Assembly (NCBI GenBank): GCA_003094555.1
Contig: NATW01000087.1
Span: forward strand, 1 to 34,074
From: a gamma proteobacterium symbiont of Ctena orbiculata
GTDB taxonomy: Bacteria; Pseudomonadota; Gammaproteobacteria; Chromatiales; Chromatiaceae
Length of the DNA: 34,074 bases
Direction: 5' to 3'
Each line of letters opens with the position of its first letter. Position 1 is the stretch's first letter. Made by a program: the position numbers and the translations under genes. Under the pieces are notes generated by a model. It saw only the letters and a program-made list of their open reading frames with translations. It made no database searches and was not told where the DNA came from. Of the stretch, positions 22,061-31,409 are shown piece after piece.

Positions 22061-22197
22061 GGTTCGATGTCACCCCGGGGAAATGGATCCAGGGCCTGGT
22101 GGCCCGCTGGGAACAGGAGCGACGCGTCTATGTGGTCACCATCACCCCGGAGATGGAGGATGCCGCCTACGAACGCTGGCCGCGTATACTCAGCTAC
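22061..22197 (+). pseudogene. Duplicated 3' fragment of the SRAP-like gene
   Basis: 137 bases match 20875-21011 with four differences (about 97 percent), three of them silent in the shared reading frame. The frame is open from a GTG at 22036 to a stop ending at 22224, giving up to 62 residues, but the N-terminal half with Cys2 is missing and the last residues differ. I take it as a non-functional fragment left by duplication or recombination around the toxin-antitoxin pair. Confidence 0.8.
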
Positions 22198-22262
22198 AGC
22201 GCAAGCCGCACCATAGACGATTAAAAACACCGAGTTTGCGTTTATTCGCGTTCACCAGCGGC

Positions 22263-23702
22263 CTATTCGACAAGTGCCTTCATCTCCTCGAGGATGATGC
22301 GGGCGCGCTCAGGATTTTGCTCCATCTCCCTGCTCTTGGCGGCGATCCACTGCGCCTCCTCCTGCATCAATCGATTCAGGTTCTCCTCATAGACCACCAC
22401 TGGATAATCCTGTTTGCGCAGTCCAACCACATAGTCGTTGAGGCGCTCCTTGAGCAACAGCCGACGGGTCTGTTGCTGGGTATCGGGATCTTCGATATCG
22501 GTATATTTCGACGCCCTTTGGTCGGTTATACGTAGAATATGCCAACCGGCCGGGGTCTCCACCGGGCCTCCCAGTTCACCGATCTCAAGGGCGAATGCCT
22601 CCTCGTCCAAGGCTGGAAAACCGCTGCCCTCCTCTACCCAGCCGAAGTCGCCCAGGGTCTGTTTTGCCCGGGGATCGATGGAGTGGTCGCGCGCCGCCTG
22701 GTAGAGGGTAAGCTCTCCCTTTTCCAGTTTTTCCATGATCTCCAGTGCCGTCTGCTCATCCTTCACCACCACCATCTGCAACTTGCGGTGTTCATTGAAG
22801 GTGATACCTTTTTTATGCTTTTCAAAATAGTCCCGTACCTCCTGCTCGGTCGGCTCCATGCCTTGCGCCAACGCCTTGCGATGTAGATTTACCAGGCGTG
22901 TGAGGCTGAATTCGGCCAGGGCGGCTTTAAAGTCAGGGCCCTGATCCAACCCCGCTTGACGCCCCTTTTTCGCCAGCAGATAGTTGTCTATCAGACCGTT
23001 CAGGGTCTCCAGGCGTCGCTCGATGTTGATGGCGTTATTCAATGTGGCAAGGTACTTTTTGCTCTCGCCCCAGGTCATTGCAATGCCGTCGAATTCAGCG
23101 ATCACCTGATCATCACTACGTAGACTGTCCTCTTCGATATCGAGATGACGGGTGTGTATCTTCACGTCCATTCCGGCATGCAGATGTTTGCGCAAGCCCT
23201 GTTTGCGGGTGATATATTTTGCCTTTTTTACCTTTGCCTCGATCAGGGGGCGCAAGGTATCGTCCACCTCAATATCCTTGGCGAAGTGCTTTTTTACATA
23301 GCCATCGATCTCTTGCTCACTGATATCCTGGGCCGCCTTCAAATAGTGTCTGCGATAGAGTCCCGCCAACATGCCATCGGCGTAGGTCTGCAGCTCGCGC
23401 TTGAATACCGGATCCTCCTGCAGGCCCTTGCCGACACCATCCAGATAGAGCAGATTGACGCTGATCGCCTTGTCCAGCAGAGTCAACATGACGGTACGCC
23501 TTTCGGGCGTACCCAGGGCCGGCGTGGATAGACCCACCACGGCAGTGCTATTCAATTGGGTGTTCAGCTGGGAGAAGGTGACGATCCGATCGCCAACCCG
23601 GGCCAGGACATTGACATCGGATTGTGCCGGCTCAGCAGCCGTGTCGCCCCATGCTGAAGTGGCCAGAAGACAAGCGGCCATCAATGTTACAGGAATTCTC
23701 AT
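22263..23702 (-). CDS. Periplasmic parvulin-type peptidyl-prolyl isomerase (SurA/PpiC-like)
   Basis: 479 residues with a signal peptide (VTLMAACLLATSAWG). The N-terminal half is a helical chaperone-like region (VGDRIVTFSQLNTQL and following). The parvulin rotamase domain lies at about 300-400: HRKLQMVVVKDEQTALEIME, YQAARDHSIDP, LGDFGWVEEGSGFPALDEEAFAL and VETPAGWHILRI. It acts in the periplasm on folding of exported proteins. It is transcribed in the same direction as, and 200 bases after, the nine-heme cytochrome gene, with a thioredoxin-like gene on the other side of that cytochrome. A role as dedicated folding helper for the cytochrome, or for outer membrane partners, is a reasonable inference from context. 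Confidence 0.9.
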   Translation of the reverse strand: MRIPVTLMAACLLATSAWGDTAAEPAQSDVNVLARVGDRIVTFSQLNTQLNSTAVVGLSTPALGTPERRTVMLTLLDKAISVNLLYLDGVGKGLQEDPVFKRELQTYADGMLAGLYRRHYLKAAQDISEQEIDGYVKKHFAKDIEVDDTLRPLIEAKVKKAKYITRKQGLRKHLHAGMDVKIHTRHLDIEEDSLRSDDQVIAEFDGIAMTWGESKKYLATLNNAINIERRLETLNGLIDNYLLAKKGRQAGLDQGPDFKAALAEFSLTRLVNLHRKALAQGMEPTEQEVRDYFEKHKKGITFNEHRKLQMVVVKDEQTALEIMEKLEKGELTLYQAARDHSIDPRAKQTLGDFGWVEEGSGFPALDEEAFALEIGELGGPVETPAGWHILRITDQRASKYTDIEDPDTQQQTRRLLLKERLNDYVVGLRKQDYPVVVYEENLNRLMQEEAQWIAAKSREMEQNPERARIILEEMKALVE

Positions 23703-23902
23703 TTTGCCTCCGAATGACCTGTTCCAGCCAACTGTTTGCTACATCGGCGATAGGACAGGTCTTTGGATATTTATAATCGTTGAATGATGCTACTCACCCT
23801 AAAAATGGCTGACGACCGCGAAGCGATTGGGAGGGGAGACCGAGATCCCCCCTCCCAGATGCAACTGCCATCCGCCAATATGACAGCTGACCTTTCCGCC
23901 TG

Positions 23903-26900
23903 CTACCAACCGCAGGTGGAGCCGGTACGATCCTGGGAGACATGCTCCCAAACGCTTTCCGACACCCGGCCTTCTGAGAGGTGGAGCTTCCACTCCAGAC
24001 CATCCTCACCGTTACAGGCCACCTCTTGCCATTCATCATCATGGCAACCCTGACAGACGGTGTTGCGTGGATCCGTGGTACCGAATACCTCACCCGAAAT
24101 AAGTTCCTCCACCTGATCCATGGTCTTGCGCGATACCCGACCCTTCATGGCATGTTCCAGCCACTCGCCTTCTGAGGCACTGACTTCGTCGTTTTCGTTC
24201 TCATGACAGTTGACACAGAAGTCTTCACGGGGATCGTGATTATCGGTAAAGGTATGGGCCCAACTGACCGCCGCATCGAAGTCGCTGGCGATCGATCTGC
24301 CGTCGAAATGCATACCCTCGCCATTATCGCACTCACCACCATCTTCACCCGGCTCACAGACCCGTACAGGAATCTGGGCATCCACATTGTCGGCCAGGGT
24401 GTCGTACATATGACATGAACCACACTTCAGCGGACCGTGGCTGTCATCGCTGTTGAGATAGGCCGCCTGGGCATAGGTGGTGGCATCCACACCGTCCACA
24501 CCCGGTCCCTGCTCAAGATGGGGAGCGACCGGATAGAGGCCATGGATCGACTCATGACAACCCTGACAGGTGATGTCCCGATGACCGCGGGAGTATCGCA
24601 TCAGTCCAGCCTTGCGCGGATAGTTGAAGGGTGGATGGTCATTACCCGGTTGATGGCCACTCGGCTCCACATAGGGCGCGGTGTGACAATCGGCGCAATG
24701 GGGTTCGCCGGCAGCCAGCCAGTGGTCGCGTCCATCGGTTGCCGCCGAGAAGGGTACCGGGGCCGCCATCGATCCGCTCAGGGTCTGCTGGGCAGCGGTC
24801 ACACAGTCGTCGGTGGTACAGAAGTCCAGGATGCTGACACTGAAGTCCCCATCCCCATCGAAGCTGCCGCAGATCTGGAAATCCGCATTACCATCACCAT
24901 CACAATCGGGACCTGGTGCCGCTGCACCTGTGGTACATGCGCTGGCGTCACCAGCCACCTCAATGGTGGCCAACTTGGCGTCGATGGCCGGATCGGTACT
25001 GCCGCCCAGGTAGGCGCAGAGACCCGGATCACGGCGCCAGATGGCCATTGTCTCTTCCGAAGTACGAATTGCACCGTCCTCAGGGAACACATTGGGATCC
25101 CGAGGATCGAGCCAGTCCAGGGCCTGCTGTGTATCTACCCCAACTGCAGCGGCAATATCATCCAAGGAGGCCAGGGCGCGTATGTTGCTCGCCCCTGGAC
25201 CGGGTATGCCATCTATCAGGCTCTCCATGTTCTCTTTCTTCCAGATCTCCTGGCTCAACTGGTTGTGGCAGTTGGTGCACCAGATACCCCGGTCGTCGCG
25301 ATCGCTGCCCGCAAGACCCGCCTGATTACGGGAGACATTATCCCGCAACCATTCTCCAATGGCGGTCAAGTGTTCAGGGGTTCCCGCACCATCGATATCC
25401 TTGAATGGATTGGAGTGAACGTCACGGCCGACGAAACAGCCGCCCGCGCCCAGACGGTTATCCGTACTGGCATAGAAGTTGTCGCCACTTTCGGTAATAG
25501 GATAACCGGCCATGTCGCCATTGGAACGGTGAGCGGGATGACAGCCCTGGCAACCGCCGAAGCGGCCGAGACTGTCGCTGAAGGCGATGGGGCCACCCTC
25601 GCCGACACCGCGATGGGTCTGATGAATCGCCTCGGACATGGGCAGAATCACCTTGCTGCTCCCATCATCATCGGTGAACGATGCCGATTTGACCACCGCA
25701 ATGACATTGTCCGCATGGCAACGCTGGCAGAGCACGGTGGTATTCCCGATACGGGTGCTCTGGGCGAATACGGGACGATTGTTCTCCGCCGACAGATCGG
25801 CGGCCAGTGCATCGCACTCCGCCGGTGTGCCGCAGGCCGGGTAGTTGTCCAGGAATCCAGTACCCTGGTTCTTGTCATGCAGACCGAGAATACTGATGGC
25901 GGCACTCTTGAGGCGCGGATACCAATCCGAGTCGCCTGGCCCTATGTTGTAATAACTCATCCAGAAGTTATATTCCTGCTGAACCTTGGACCAGATCTCA
26001 TCACCGCTCTTATGGGGTGAATTGGTGGTATCCACCTCTGAGTGGCAACGTTCGCAGTTGGGGATATCGATGGGCGCGGTGCCGAATCCCTCCACCGGCG
26101 TGCCATTCTGCAGCACCGGATCACCCATACCGCCATAGGCATTCTCATCGTAGTGACGCAACCTGGCCTTCATCGCCACGAAAGGACGTACCGAATCTTC
26201 GAACATCGCGCCCGGATCGGCAAAGAAATTGATGGAGTCCTCGAACGGGGTCAGGGGAAGCCCCAGGGCCTCCCAGATCCGTGGCGAGGTGAGGGTGATC
26301 GGCAGGTTCTCCAACACCTTCATCTGGGTATAGACAACGGTGCCGTGCTCGCCGGAGAAGGTCAGTACATTACCGTTGGAAGCGCCGCCGCAATCATTAA
26401 GTACAGCGGGATTGGTCGGTACGCCATCCGGGTGGGAGACCGGTCCCATCGGGTGCAGACCGGCACCGCAATCGTCCGGATACTCGATGTGGCCGGTTAC
26501 GCCAAGCCGGATCTTATCCGACTCAGCCGTCGAACCGGTGGGATTGGAGCCTTCCAGGTCGGCGTAGATATAGAGGTGATTCCAGACCGCATTCCAGTAG
26601 TCGTCGGTGGGATCATTGAAATCGCCGTCACCCAGCATGGCGCCGCTGACACCGTTCCAGGTCGGGTTGCCGTCTTGACCCGAGAGCACCAACGAACCGT
26701 CCGGATTGACCGCCGCGGAATCGGCGAGGGTGTTCCACATCAGCAGTGAATTACCCTCGGTGGCGCTGATCAGTGTCGAAGTCTGGGGTACGACGTTGGG
26801 ACGAGTTTCCCGTGGTTGTGCTTCATGCCAATACTCGAGGACATATTTCTGGAAATCCCCGTTTGCATCGAGATCGGGATCCCGCAGTACAGTCTGGCGT

Positions 26901-27352
26901 CCCAGGGCATCGAGACCTTCAGCGGGGTCCCCCTCCAGGAGTCGCGCAAAGGCTGTCTGGCCCTCATCACTCTGCTGCGTCTTCACAACCTGGGCCAGGA
27001 TCGAGTTATAAGGAGGCAGCACACAACAATAGGCGAACTCGAAACCGGTACAGTGCATACCAAGTTCATAATTCATCATGATGTTGAAGGTATTCTTAGG
27101 ACGCAGCGCCAGGCCGTTGCCACCACCACCTTCGGAATTACCCTCTTCGGAACCATTCTCATCTTTAGAACTGCTACTGTCCTCTTCCTTACTGCTTTCA
27201 CTACTCCTTTCTTCTTTTTCGTAGCGGTCCTCCTCCTCATCACCATCACTCGCCCAGGTATTACCCATGGCTACAACCGACATGAGGATGAATGAAATCG
27301 CGTATGTTACGAAGCGATAAGTTTTATTGGATAGTAATTGATTGCACTTCAT
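23903..27352 (-). CDS. Nine-heme cytochrome c with acidic serine-rich linker
   Basis: 1149 residues from the ATG at 27352, with GGAGGAG seven bases upstream; a TTG two codons earlier is possible. The signal peptide runs to about residue 34 (FILMSVVAMGNTWAS). A highly acidic, serine-rich low-complexity stretch (about 36-80) follows. Near residue 96 NYELGMHCTGF and LPPYN repeat the domain seen in the PKD cytochrome. Nine CxxCH sites begin near residue 433: CERCH, CQRCH, CQGCH, CTNCH, CADCH, CQGCH, CGSCH, CVNCH and CQGCH. A calcium-type DxDGDGxxD stretch lies between sites 4 and 5. An exported nine-heme electron carrier is clear; surface exposure and substrate are not. It is flanked by thioredoxin-like and PPIase genes and has a PmrA-type promoter 232 bases upstream. 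Confidence 0.92.
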   Translation of the reverse strand: MKCNQLLSNKTYRFVTYAISFILMSVVAMGNTWASDGDEEEDRYEKEERSSESSKEEDSSSSKDENGSEEGNSEGGGGNGLALRPKNTFNIMMNYELGMHCTGFEFAYCCVLPPYNSILAQVVKTQQSDEGQTAFARLLEGDPAEGLDALGRQTVLRDPDLDANGDFQKYVLEYWHEAQPRETRPNVVPQTSTLISATEGNSLLMWNTLADSAAVNPDGSLVLSGQDGNPTWNGVSGAMLGDGDFNDPTDDYWNAVWNHLYIYADLEGSNPTGSTAESDKIRLGVTGHIEYPDDCGAGLHPMGPVSHPDGVPTNPAVLNDCGGASNGNVLTFSGEHGTVVYTQMKVLENLPITLTSPRIWEALGLPLTPFEDSINFFADPGAMFEDSVRPFVAMKARLRHYDENAYGGMGDPVLQNGTPVEGFGTAPIDIPNCERCHSEVDTTNSPHKSGDEIWSKVQQEYNFWMSYYNIGPGDSDWYPRLKSAAISILGLHDKNQGTGFLDNYPACGTPAECDALAADLSAENNRPVFAQSTRIGNTTVLCQRCHADNVIAVVKSASFTDDDGSSKVILPMSEAIHQTHRGVGEGGPIAFSDSLGRFGGCQGCHPAHRSNGDMAGYPITESGDNFYASTDNRLGAGGCFVGRDVHSNPFKDIDGAGTPEHLTAIGEWLRDNVSRNQAGLAGSDRDDRGIWCTNCHNQLSQEIWKKENMESLIDGIPGPGASNIRALASLDDIAAAVGVDTQQALDWLDPRDPNVFPEDGAIRTSEETMAIWRRDPGLCAYLGGSTDPAIDAKLATIEVAGDASACTTGAAAPGPDCDGDGNADFQICGSFDGDGDFSVSILDFCTTDDCVTAAQQTLSGSMAAPVPFSAATDGRDHWLAAGEPHCADCHTAPYVEPSGHQPGNDHPPFNYPRKAGLMRYSRGHRDITCQGCHESIHGLYPVAPHLEQGPGVDGVDATTYAQAAYLNSDDSHGPLKCGSCHMYDTLADNVDAQIPVRVCEPGEDGGECDNGEGMHFDGRSIASDFDAAVSWAHTFTDNHDPREDFCVNCHENENDEVSASEGEWLEHAMKGRVSRKTMDQVEELISGEVFGTTDPRNTVCQGCHDDEWQEVACNGEDGLEWKLHLSEGRVSESVWEHVSQDRTGSTCGW

Positions 27353-27775
27353 AACCAAACTCCTCCACTTGCCTGTATGGTTTCAAGTACTCGCAGGGTG
27401 TCAATCCTGGCGGTCTTGTGGTGTTGTTGTTATTGCATACTGCTTGCAATGATCCCCCGACCAATAGCTGCCACTGACTCGTGTGTTAATTCCATCTAAT
27501 TGTTTTTATGCACTTTTTGTCCGACATCACAGAGACGGCATTTATTAATTTGGGCAGGTTATCCCAAAAAGTAGCAAAGCAAGATTAAGAGTGACTTAAG
27601 ATGAAGTGATGATTGGGAAATTTATTCCCAGGTAGGTATTAATATGTGATCCAGTTCATATTCTTTTTTTATTGAGAAATCGACACGATATTTCACTTCA
27701 CATCCTCAACCCTCATTTTCGATGCGAGTGATCCCAAAGCTATTCAGCACAACATAGGAGGCTGCCAAACGCACC
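27353..27775. other. Intergenic region between TlpA-like gene and nine-heme cytochrome
   Basis: 423 bases. It contains the promoter described at 27556-27600. Next to it are two small inverted repeats: TTTGGG-N8-CCCAAA (27550-27567), which overlaps the -10 region, and TGGGAA-N5-TTCCCA (27614-27630), just upstream of the regulator box. No gene is seen. The remaining leader, about 200 nt before the cytochrome start, shows no riboswitch that I recognise. Confidence 0.5.
27556..27600 (-). promoter_or_regulatory. PmrA-type box and promoter of the second cytochrome
   Basis: On the minus strand: CTTAAG-TCACT-CTTAAT (27600 to 27584), 7 nt, TGCTACTTT (27576 to 27568), 6 nt, then TAACCT (27561 to 27556), or GATAAC two bases earlier, as a weak -10. 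The hexamers and the spacings equal those at 14893-14937 and 15198-15242. The predicted leader to the start at 27352 is about 200 nt. Confidence 0.62.
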
Positions 27776-28306
27776 CTACTCCTGTATCAATTGGTTAACA
27801 ATCGAAGTGATCTCATCACTATCCCACTCAACCGGACCAATTGCCTTATGGCGCAAGCGCCCCTGGGCATCCACCAGAAAACTGCTGGGAAAGACCTTAA
27901 CCTTCCATGCATTGCCCGCCTCTCTTTTTGGATCAAGTAGGACGGGGAAAGTAACATTCAAGCGTGTTGCTATGTTACTGACACGACGCTTGTTTTCCTC
28001 TACATTGACAGCGAGGATGACAAATTCCTCCTGGCTCATCTCCGCTGCCAGTCTTATCAACGACGGCATCTCTTCAATGCAGGGTGGGCACCAGGTTGTC
28101 CAAAAGTTGACTAAAACCGTTTTGCCTTTGAGATCACTTATTCGATAGCTTACCCCGTCCAGATCCTCAAGATTCAATGCAGGTGCAACATGGACAGTCT
28201 CCATTGTCTCAAGCCATCCACCTCTCGCAAGCCCGCCAGCTGAAACCAATAACAAGATCAGTGCTGGTACGAGATAGAGAAAATCCGATCTTTTTAAAAG
28301 TCTCAT
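27776..28306 (-). CDS. TlpA/ResA-like membrane-anchored thioredoxin
   Basis: 176 residues with an uncleaved N-terminal membrane anchor (about 10-28, FLYLVPALILLLVSAGG) and a periplasmic thioredoxin domain. LKGKTVLVNFWTTWCPPCIEEM holds the WCPPC redox site, and VKVFPSSFLVDAQGRLR has the cis-proline-like position (here VFPSS). TlpA/ResA proteins reduce disulfides of apocytochromes c before heme attachment. Being just upstream of the nine-heme cytochrome and in the same direction, it may support its maturation, which needs eighteen free cysteines. Whether it shares a transcript is unclear, because the cytochrome has its own promoter. Confidence 0.88.
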   Translation of the reverse strand: MRLLKRSDFLYLVPALILLLVSAGGLARGGWLETMETVHVAPALNLEDLDGVSYRISDLKGKTVLVNFWTTWCPPCIEEMPSLIRLAAEMSQEEFVILAVNVEENKRRVSNIATRLNVTFPVLLDPKREAGNAWKVKVFPSSFLVDAQGRLRHKAIGPVEWDSDEITSIVNQLIQE

Positions 28307-28684
28307 GATGTTGTGTATTACCCAGTCAGTGTCAGCAGCACGATAGACGGACCCGGCATTTTGCGGAACGCCGTTCCTCCTATCGACATAATAATATCCT
28401 TATAAAATATCATTAGCCTTATGATATTGAAGTATATTTCATTATTCACAAGGTATTTTTTTTCAAGCCGACTCGGCCTGCCACACTCTAAAGTTTTAAA
28501 TTTCGAAGACGATATATCCTGCAACCAAGGAGTATATGGGTTTGATATTGGAGCATCATATTTAACCCCTGGTTCACTGTAATAATTACACAGCTAGCAC
28601 GTGAACAATGTTTCACAGCGCTATACATATTAAAAAACAGCATATGGATTTGAAGTAGGGATGGTCCATATCAGGGAAAAGATC
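28307..28684. other. Divergent intergenic region before the chemoreceptor gene
   Basis: 378 AT-rich bases without a supported gene. An 8-bp inverted repeat AATATCAT-N7-ATGATATT lies at 28406-28428, next to ATAATATCC and TATAAAATATC. Promoters for the TlpA-like gene (minus) and the chemoreceptor gene (plus) should both lie here; I could not assign them. Confidence 0.45.
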
Positions 28685-31069
28685 ATGTCAATTCTGCACA
28701 ATCTATCGATCCGCACAAAGCAGTGGTTTGGCTTCGGGCTCATCCTCTGCGTGCTTAGTGTCTCGTCTATTTTCACCCTCATCAGCTTGAGTAATGTTGA
28801 ACAGAGTGTGAATGGTGTGGTGCTTAAAAGCCAGCCAAGGTTGATCTTGACTAAAGACCTCGCGAGTAGTTTAAAACAGTCTGTAGAGTCTCTGGGATTC
28901 TATCTCCTGACAAAGGAAGATACTCATTTAAAGGATTTTTCAACTCAAAAGGAGCAGACTCATTACATTCTTCAATCACTTATAACAAAAAGTGTAGAGG
29001 CGAAGGATAACGTCGCATCTCAACTGCTCGTGCTGCTGAACGATGAAGTAAAGCAGTTCGACCAGACTGCTGAGGCTTTACTCAGCCAGACAGCGACATA
29101 TGAGGGTAACTTCCCTGGCATAGCCTACGCGAATGAGCATATTAATCCTATCAGCCGTAATCAGATGCAACTCACATCTCAGATGATTATATCTGAAATG
29201 GAGGAACCCGCGGACGAAGAACGAAAACAGATTTTGAATGATCTTACCGAGTTGAGGTATGCCTGGAGCAATATCATGAATGGTATCCGGGGCTATCTCG
29301 CGTTTCGCAATGAATCAAATATAAACGACCTGAACCTTTACCTTGGAAGAACAAAAAAACTCGTTGACAAGCTGAATGGGTTAAGTGATCTGCTGACCCT
29401 GGATCAATATGATTCCATCGAACAATTCACGGCTAATCTGGCCCAATTTGATAACCACTATAAAGAGCTTCTAGAGATTCACGGCAGTGATAAGTGGCGC
29501 AGTGATGCATGGCTGGTACGCAGCCAGATAACTCCCCTGCTGACAATAATCGATCAACAGCTTGGTCAGCTTGTGGCACACCATGAGTCCACGATTTCAC
29601 AAACCAGTCAACGTCTGATTGAGGATACCAGTTCAACCACTACACTTGTATCCAGTCTTTTGCTGCTTGGCCTGATAATCGGGCTGTTCATAAGCTGGTT
29701 GACGACACGACTCATCTACCATCCGATTCTGGATGCGGTCAGGACCATGCAAGACATAGCCAATGGCAATGGCGACTTGATGAAACAGCTTGATCAGAAA
29801 GGCAATGATGAACTTGGACTACTCGCTGCAAGCTTCAATCAGTTTGTCGGCAAGATCCGTATCCTGATACAGCAGACGGCACAATCGACTGAATCGGTTA
29901 TCAGCGCTGTCGCCCAAACATCAGAAAATACCAGCCACATCAGCCGGCGTATCCAGAAACAGGAACATGAAACAGAACAGGTGGCGACAGCCATGAACCA
30001 GATGGCGAACTGTATCTCGGATATAGCGAAAAATGCATCTGTTGCGGAAGAAGCCACCAAAGCAGCCTCCACCGAGGCGCAATCCGGCTGCACGATCGTT
30101 AAGCAGACTGCGGATGCAATTCAGGCATTGGCAGATGAAGTGGAACTTGCAGAGAAAACGATACTGCAAGTGGAACAGGAAAGCGTGAGTATAGGATCTG
30201 TCCTGGATGTGATCAAAAGTATTGCTGAACAGACCAATCTACTCGCCCTCAATGCTGCCATCGAAGCCGCAAGAGCAGGTGAACAGGGACGCGGCTTTGC
30301 TGTTGTAGCCGATGAAGTTCGTGGACTGGCCAACCGCACCCATCAATCCACGGGTGAGATTGAGACCATGATCCAGGCGTTGCAGAACGGCACGCAACAA
30401 GCGGTATCGGTCATGGCCGCCGGTAGAGAGAACGTGGATAACAGGGTGCTGCAGGCATCGGAGACGCTTCACTCCCTCAGCGAGATAAACAAAGCGATCG
30501 AGACCATCAACGAAATGAATACCCAAATCGCCACAGCTGCAGAGGAGCAGTGCTCGGTGGTTGAAGAGATAAACCTAAACATCACCAATATCAGTGAAAA
30601 CAGCAAACAGACATCCCAGAACGCCAAAGACACCTCTGAAACCGCCAACGACTTGGGAAATCTTGCCTCTGATCTACAAGGCGTTGTACAACAATTTAAA
30701 TTTTCCGGTGATTCAAGTTTCGATTTCAGCTCGGCAAAGTCTGCCCATCTGGCATGGAAGGCCAGGGTGCGTTCCTTCCTCGATGGTAAACAATCCCTGA
30801 CCCACGCGGAGGCTGTCTCACACCATGATTGCGCCCTTGGTAAATGGTACTACTCTGAAGCACTCAGTCGGTATAGCGAAATATCAGAGATCCATGCCAT
30901 TGAACAGCCTCATCAGCAGCTACATGCCTTGATAAAAGAGATTATCAGCCATATGGAGAGTGGCGACACGGATAGGGCAGAAAAGCTCTACAACGAGATC
31001 GAACCCCTGTCTGCCAAGATCATAGGACTGCTCAACGGGGTTGAACGACAGATATTAGAAAGCGATTAA
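28685..31069 (+). CDS. Methyl-accepting chemotaxis protein with C-terminal CZB zinc-binding domain
   Basis: 794 residues from ATG 28685 (AGGGA eight bases upstream); the ATG at 28661 adds eight residues. A membrane segment at about 10-32 and another near 310-332 enclose a helical periplasmic sensor of about 280 residues. HAMP follows, then the signalling hairpin tip [20 protein letters not shown] with [16 protein letters not shown]. The last 110 residues form a CZB domain: [21 protein letters not shown] and PHQQLHALI supply the His-His-Cys-His zinc ligands. CZB chemoreceptors have been tied to zinc and hypochlorous acid sensing. There are no methylase or CheA genes nearby, so it feeds a chemotaxis pathway encoded elsewhere. 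Confidence 0.94.
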   Translation: MSILHNLSIRTKQWFGFGLILCVLSVSSIFTLISLSNVEQSVNGVVLKSQPRLILTKDLASSLKQSVESLGFYLLTKEDTHLKDFSTQKEQTHYILQSLITKSVEAKDNVASQLLVLLNDEVKQFDQTAEALLSQTATYEGNFPGIAYANEHINPISRNQMQLTSQMIISEMEEPADEERKQILNDLTELRYAWSNIMNGIRGYLAFRNESNINDLNLYLGRTKKLVDKLNGLSDLLTLDQYDSIEQFTANLAQFDNHYKELLEIHGSDKWRSDAWLVRSQITPLLTIIDQQLGQLVAHHESTISQTSQRLIEDTSSTTTLVSSLLLLGLIIGLFISWLTTRLIYHPILDAVRTMQDIANGNGDLMKQLDQKGNDELGLLAASFNQFVGKIRILIQQTAQSTESVISAVAQTSENTSHISRRIQKQEHETEQVATAMNQMANCISDIAKNASVAEEATKAASTEAQSGCTIVKQTADAIQALADEVELAEKTILQVEQESVSIGSVLDVIKSIAEQTNLLALNAAIEAARAGEQGRGFAVVADEVRGLANRTHQSTGEIETMIQALQNGTQQAVSVMAAGRENVDNRVLQASETLHSLSEINKAIETINEMNTQIATAAEEQCSVVEEINLNITNISENSKQTSQNAKDTSETANDLGNLASDLQGVVQQFKFSGDSSFDFSSAKSAHLAWKARVRSFLDGKQSLTHAEAVSHHDCALGKWYYSEALSRYSEISEIHAIEQPHQQLHALIKEIISHMESGDTDRAEKLYNEIEPLSAKIIGLLNGVERQILESD

Positions 31070-31101
31070 TGGGTAGGGATCGGCCTGATCGTCAAACAAT
31101 C

Positions 31102-31290
31102 TCATTTTTCGCTGTTGCCGCCATGTCTCTGCCATATCAGGACACCGATTGTGGTAACGCCGAGGGCGACACCGGCTGATAGCAACATACGCGCCAACCA
31201 CTCCGGCCAGGCCGGTTCAGGTGTCAGTAATGCCATGCTGCCGATGACTATCAACCAGAACGATATTTTTGCCAGGAGCGCGGATTTCAA
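31102..31290 (-). CDS. Small membrane protein, two predicted membrane segments
   Basis: 62 residues. Hydrophobic stretches at about 4-22 (ALLAKISFWLIVIGSMALL) and 35-53 (MLLSAGVALGVTTIGVLIW) are joined by an acidic, tryptophan-rich loop (TPEPAWPEWL). The tail is charged (QRHGGNSEK). The only usable start is TTG at 31290, because an in-frame stop lies five codons upstream; there is no clear ribosome site. The composition looks like a real protein, but I do not recognise the family. Confidence 0.5.
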   Translation of the reverse strand: MKSALLAKISFWLIVIGSMALLTPEPAWPEWLARMLLSAGVALGVTTIGVLIWQRHGGNSEK

Positions 31291-31409
31291 CTGAATTCTG
31301 CCTTACAGCCAGTGTACTGTCTCATACCATAAAATCTATCGGCAATCATAATTCTCGAGTCGGATATACTCTTATAGCATATCCTATAAGCGCTCGAAAT
31401 AAGACCGGC

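Noticed and set aside
22026-22535. Plus-strand frame of 169 codons covering the SRAP fragment
   Set aside because: It reads the duplicated SRAP 3' end in the wrong frame and runs antisense into the PPIase gene.
24437-26020. Plus-strand open frame of 527 codons
   Set aside because: It lies wholly antisense to the nine-heme cytochrome gene, whose nine CxxCH sites and signal peptide fix the coding strand; the translated product has no family features.
28406-28428. Rho-independent terminator in the region before the chemoreceptor gene
   Set aside because: The AATATCAT/ATGATATT stem is AT-only and no T-run follows on the strand where a terminator would be needed.
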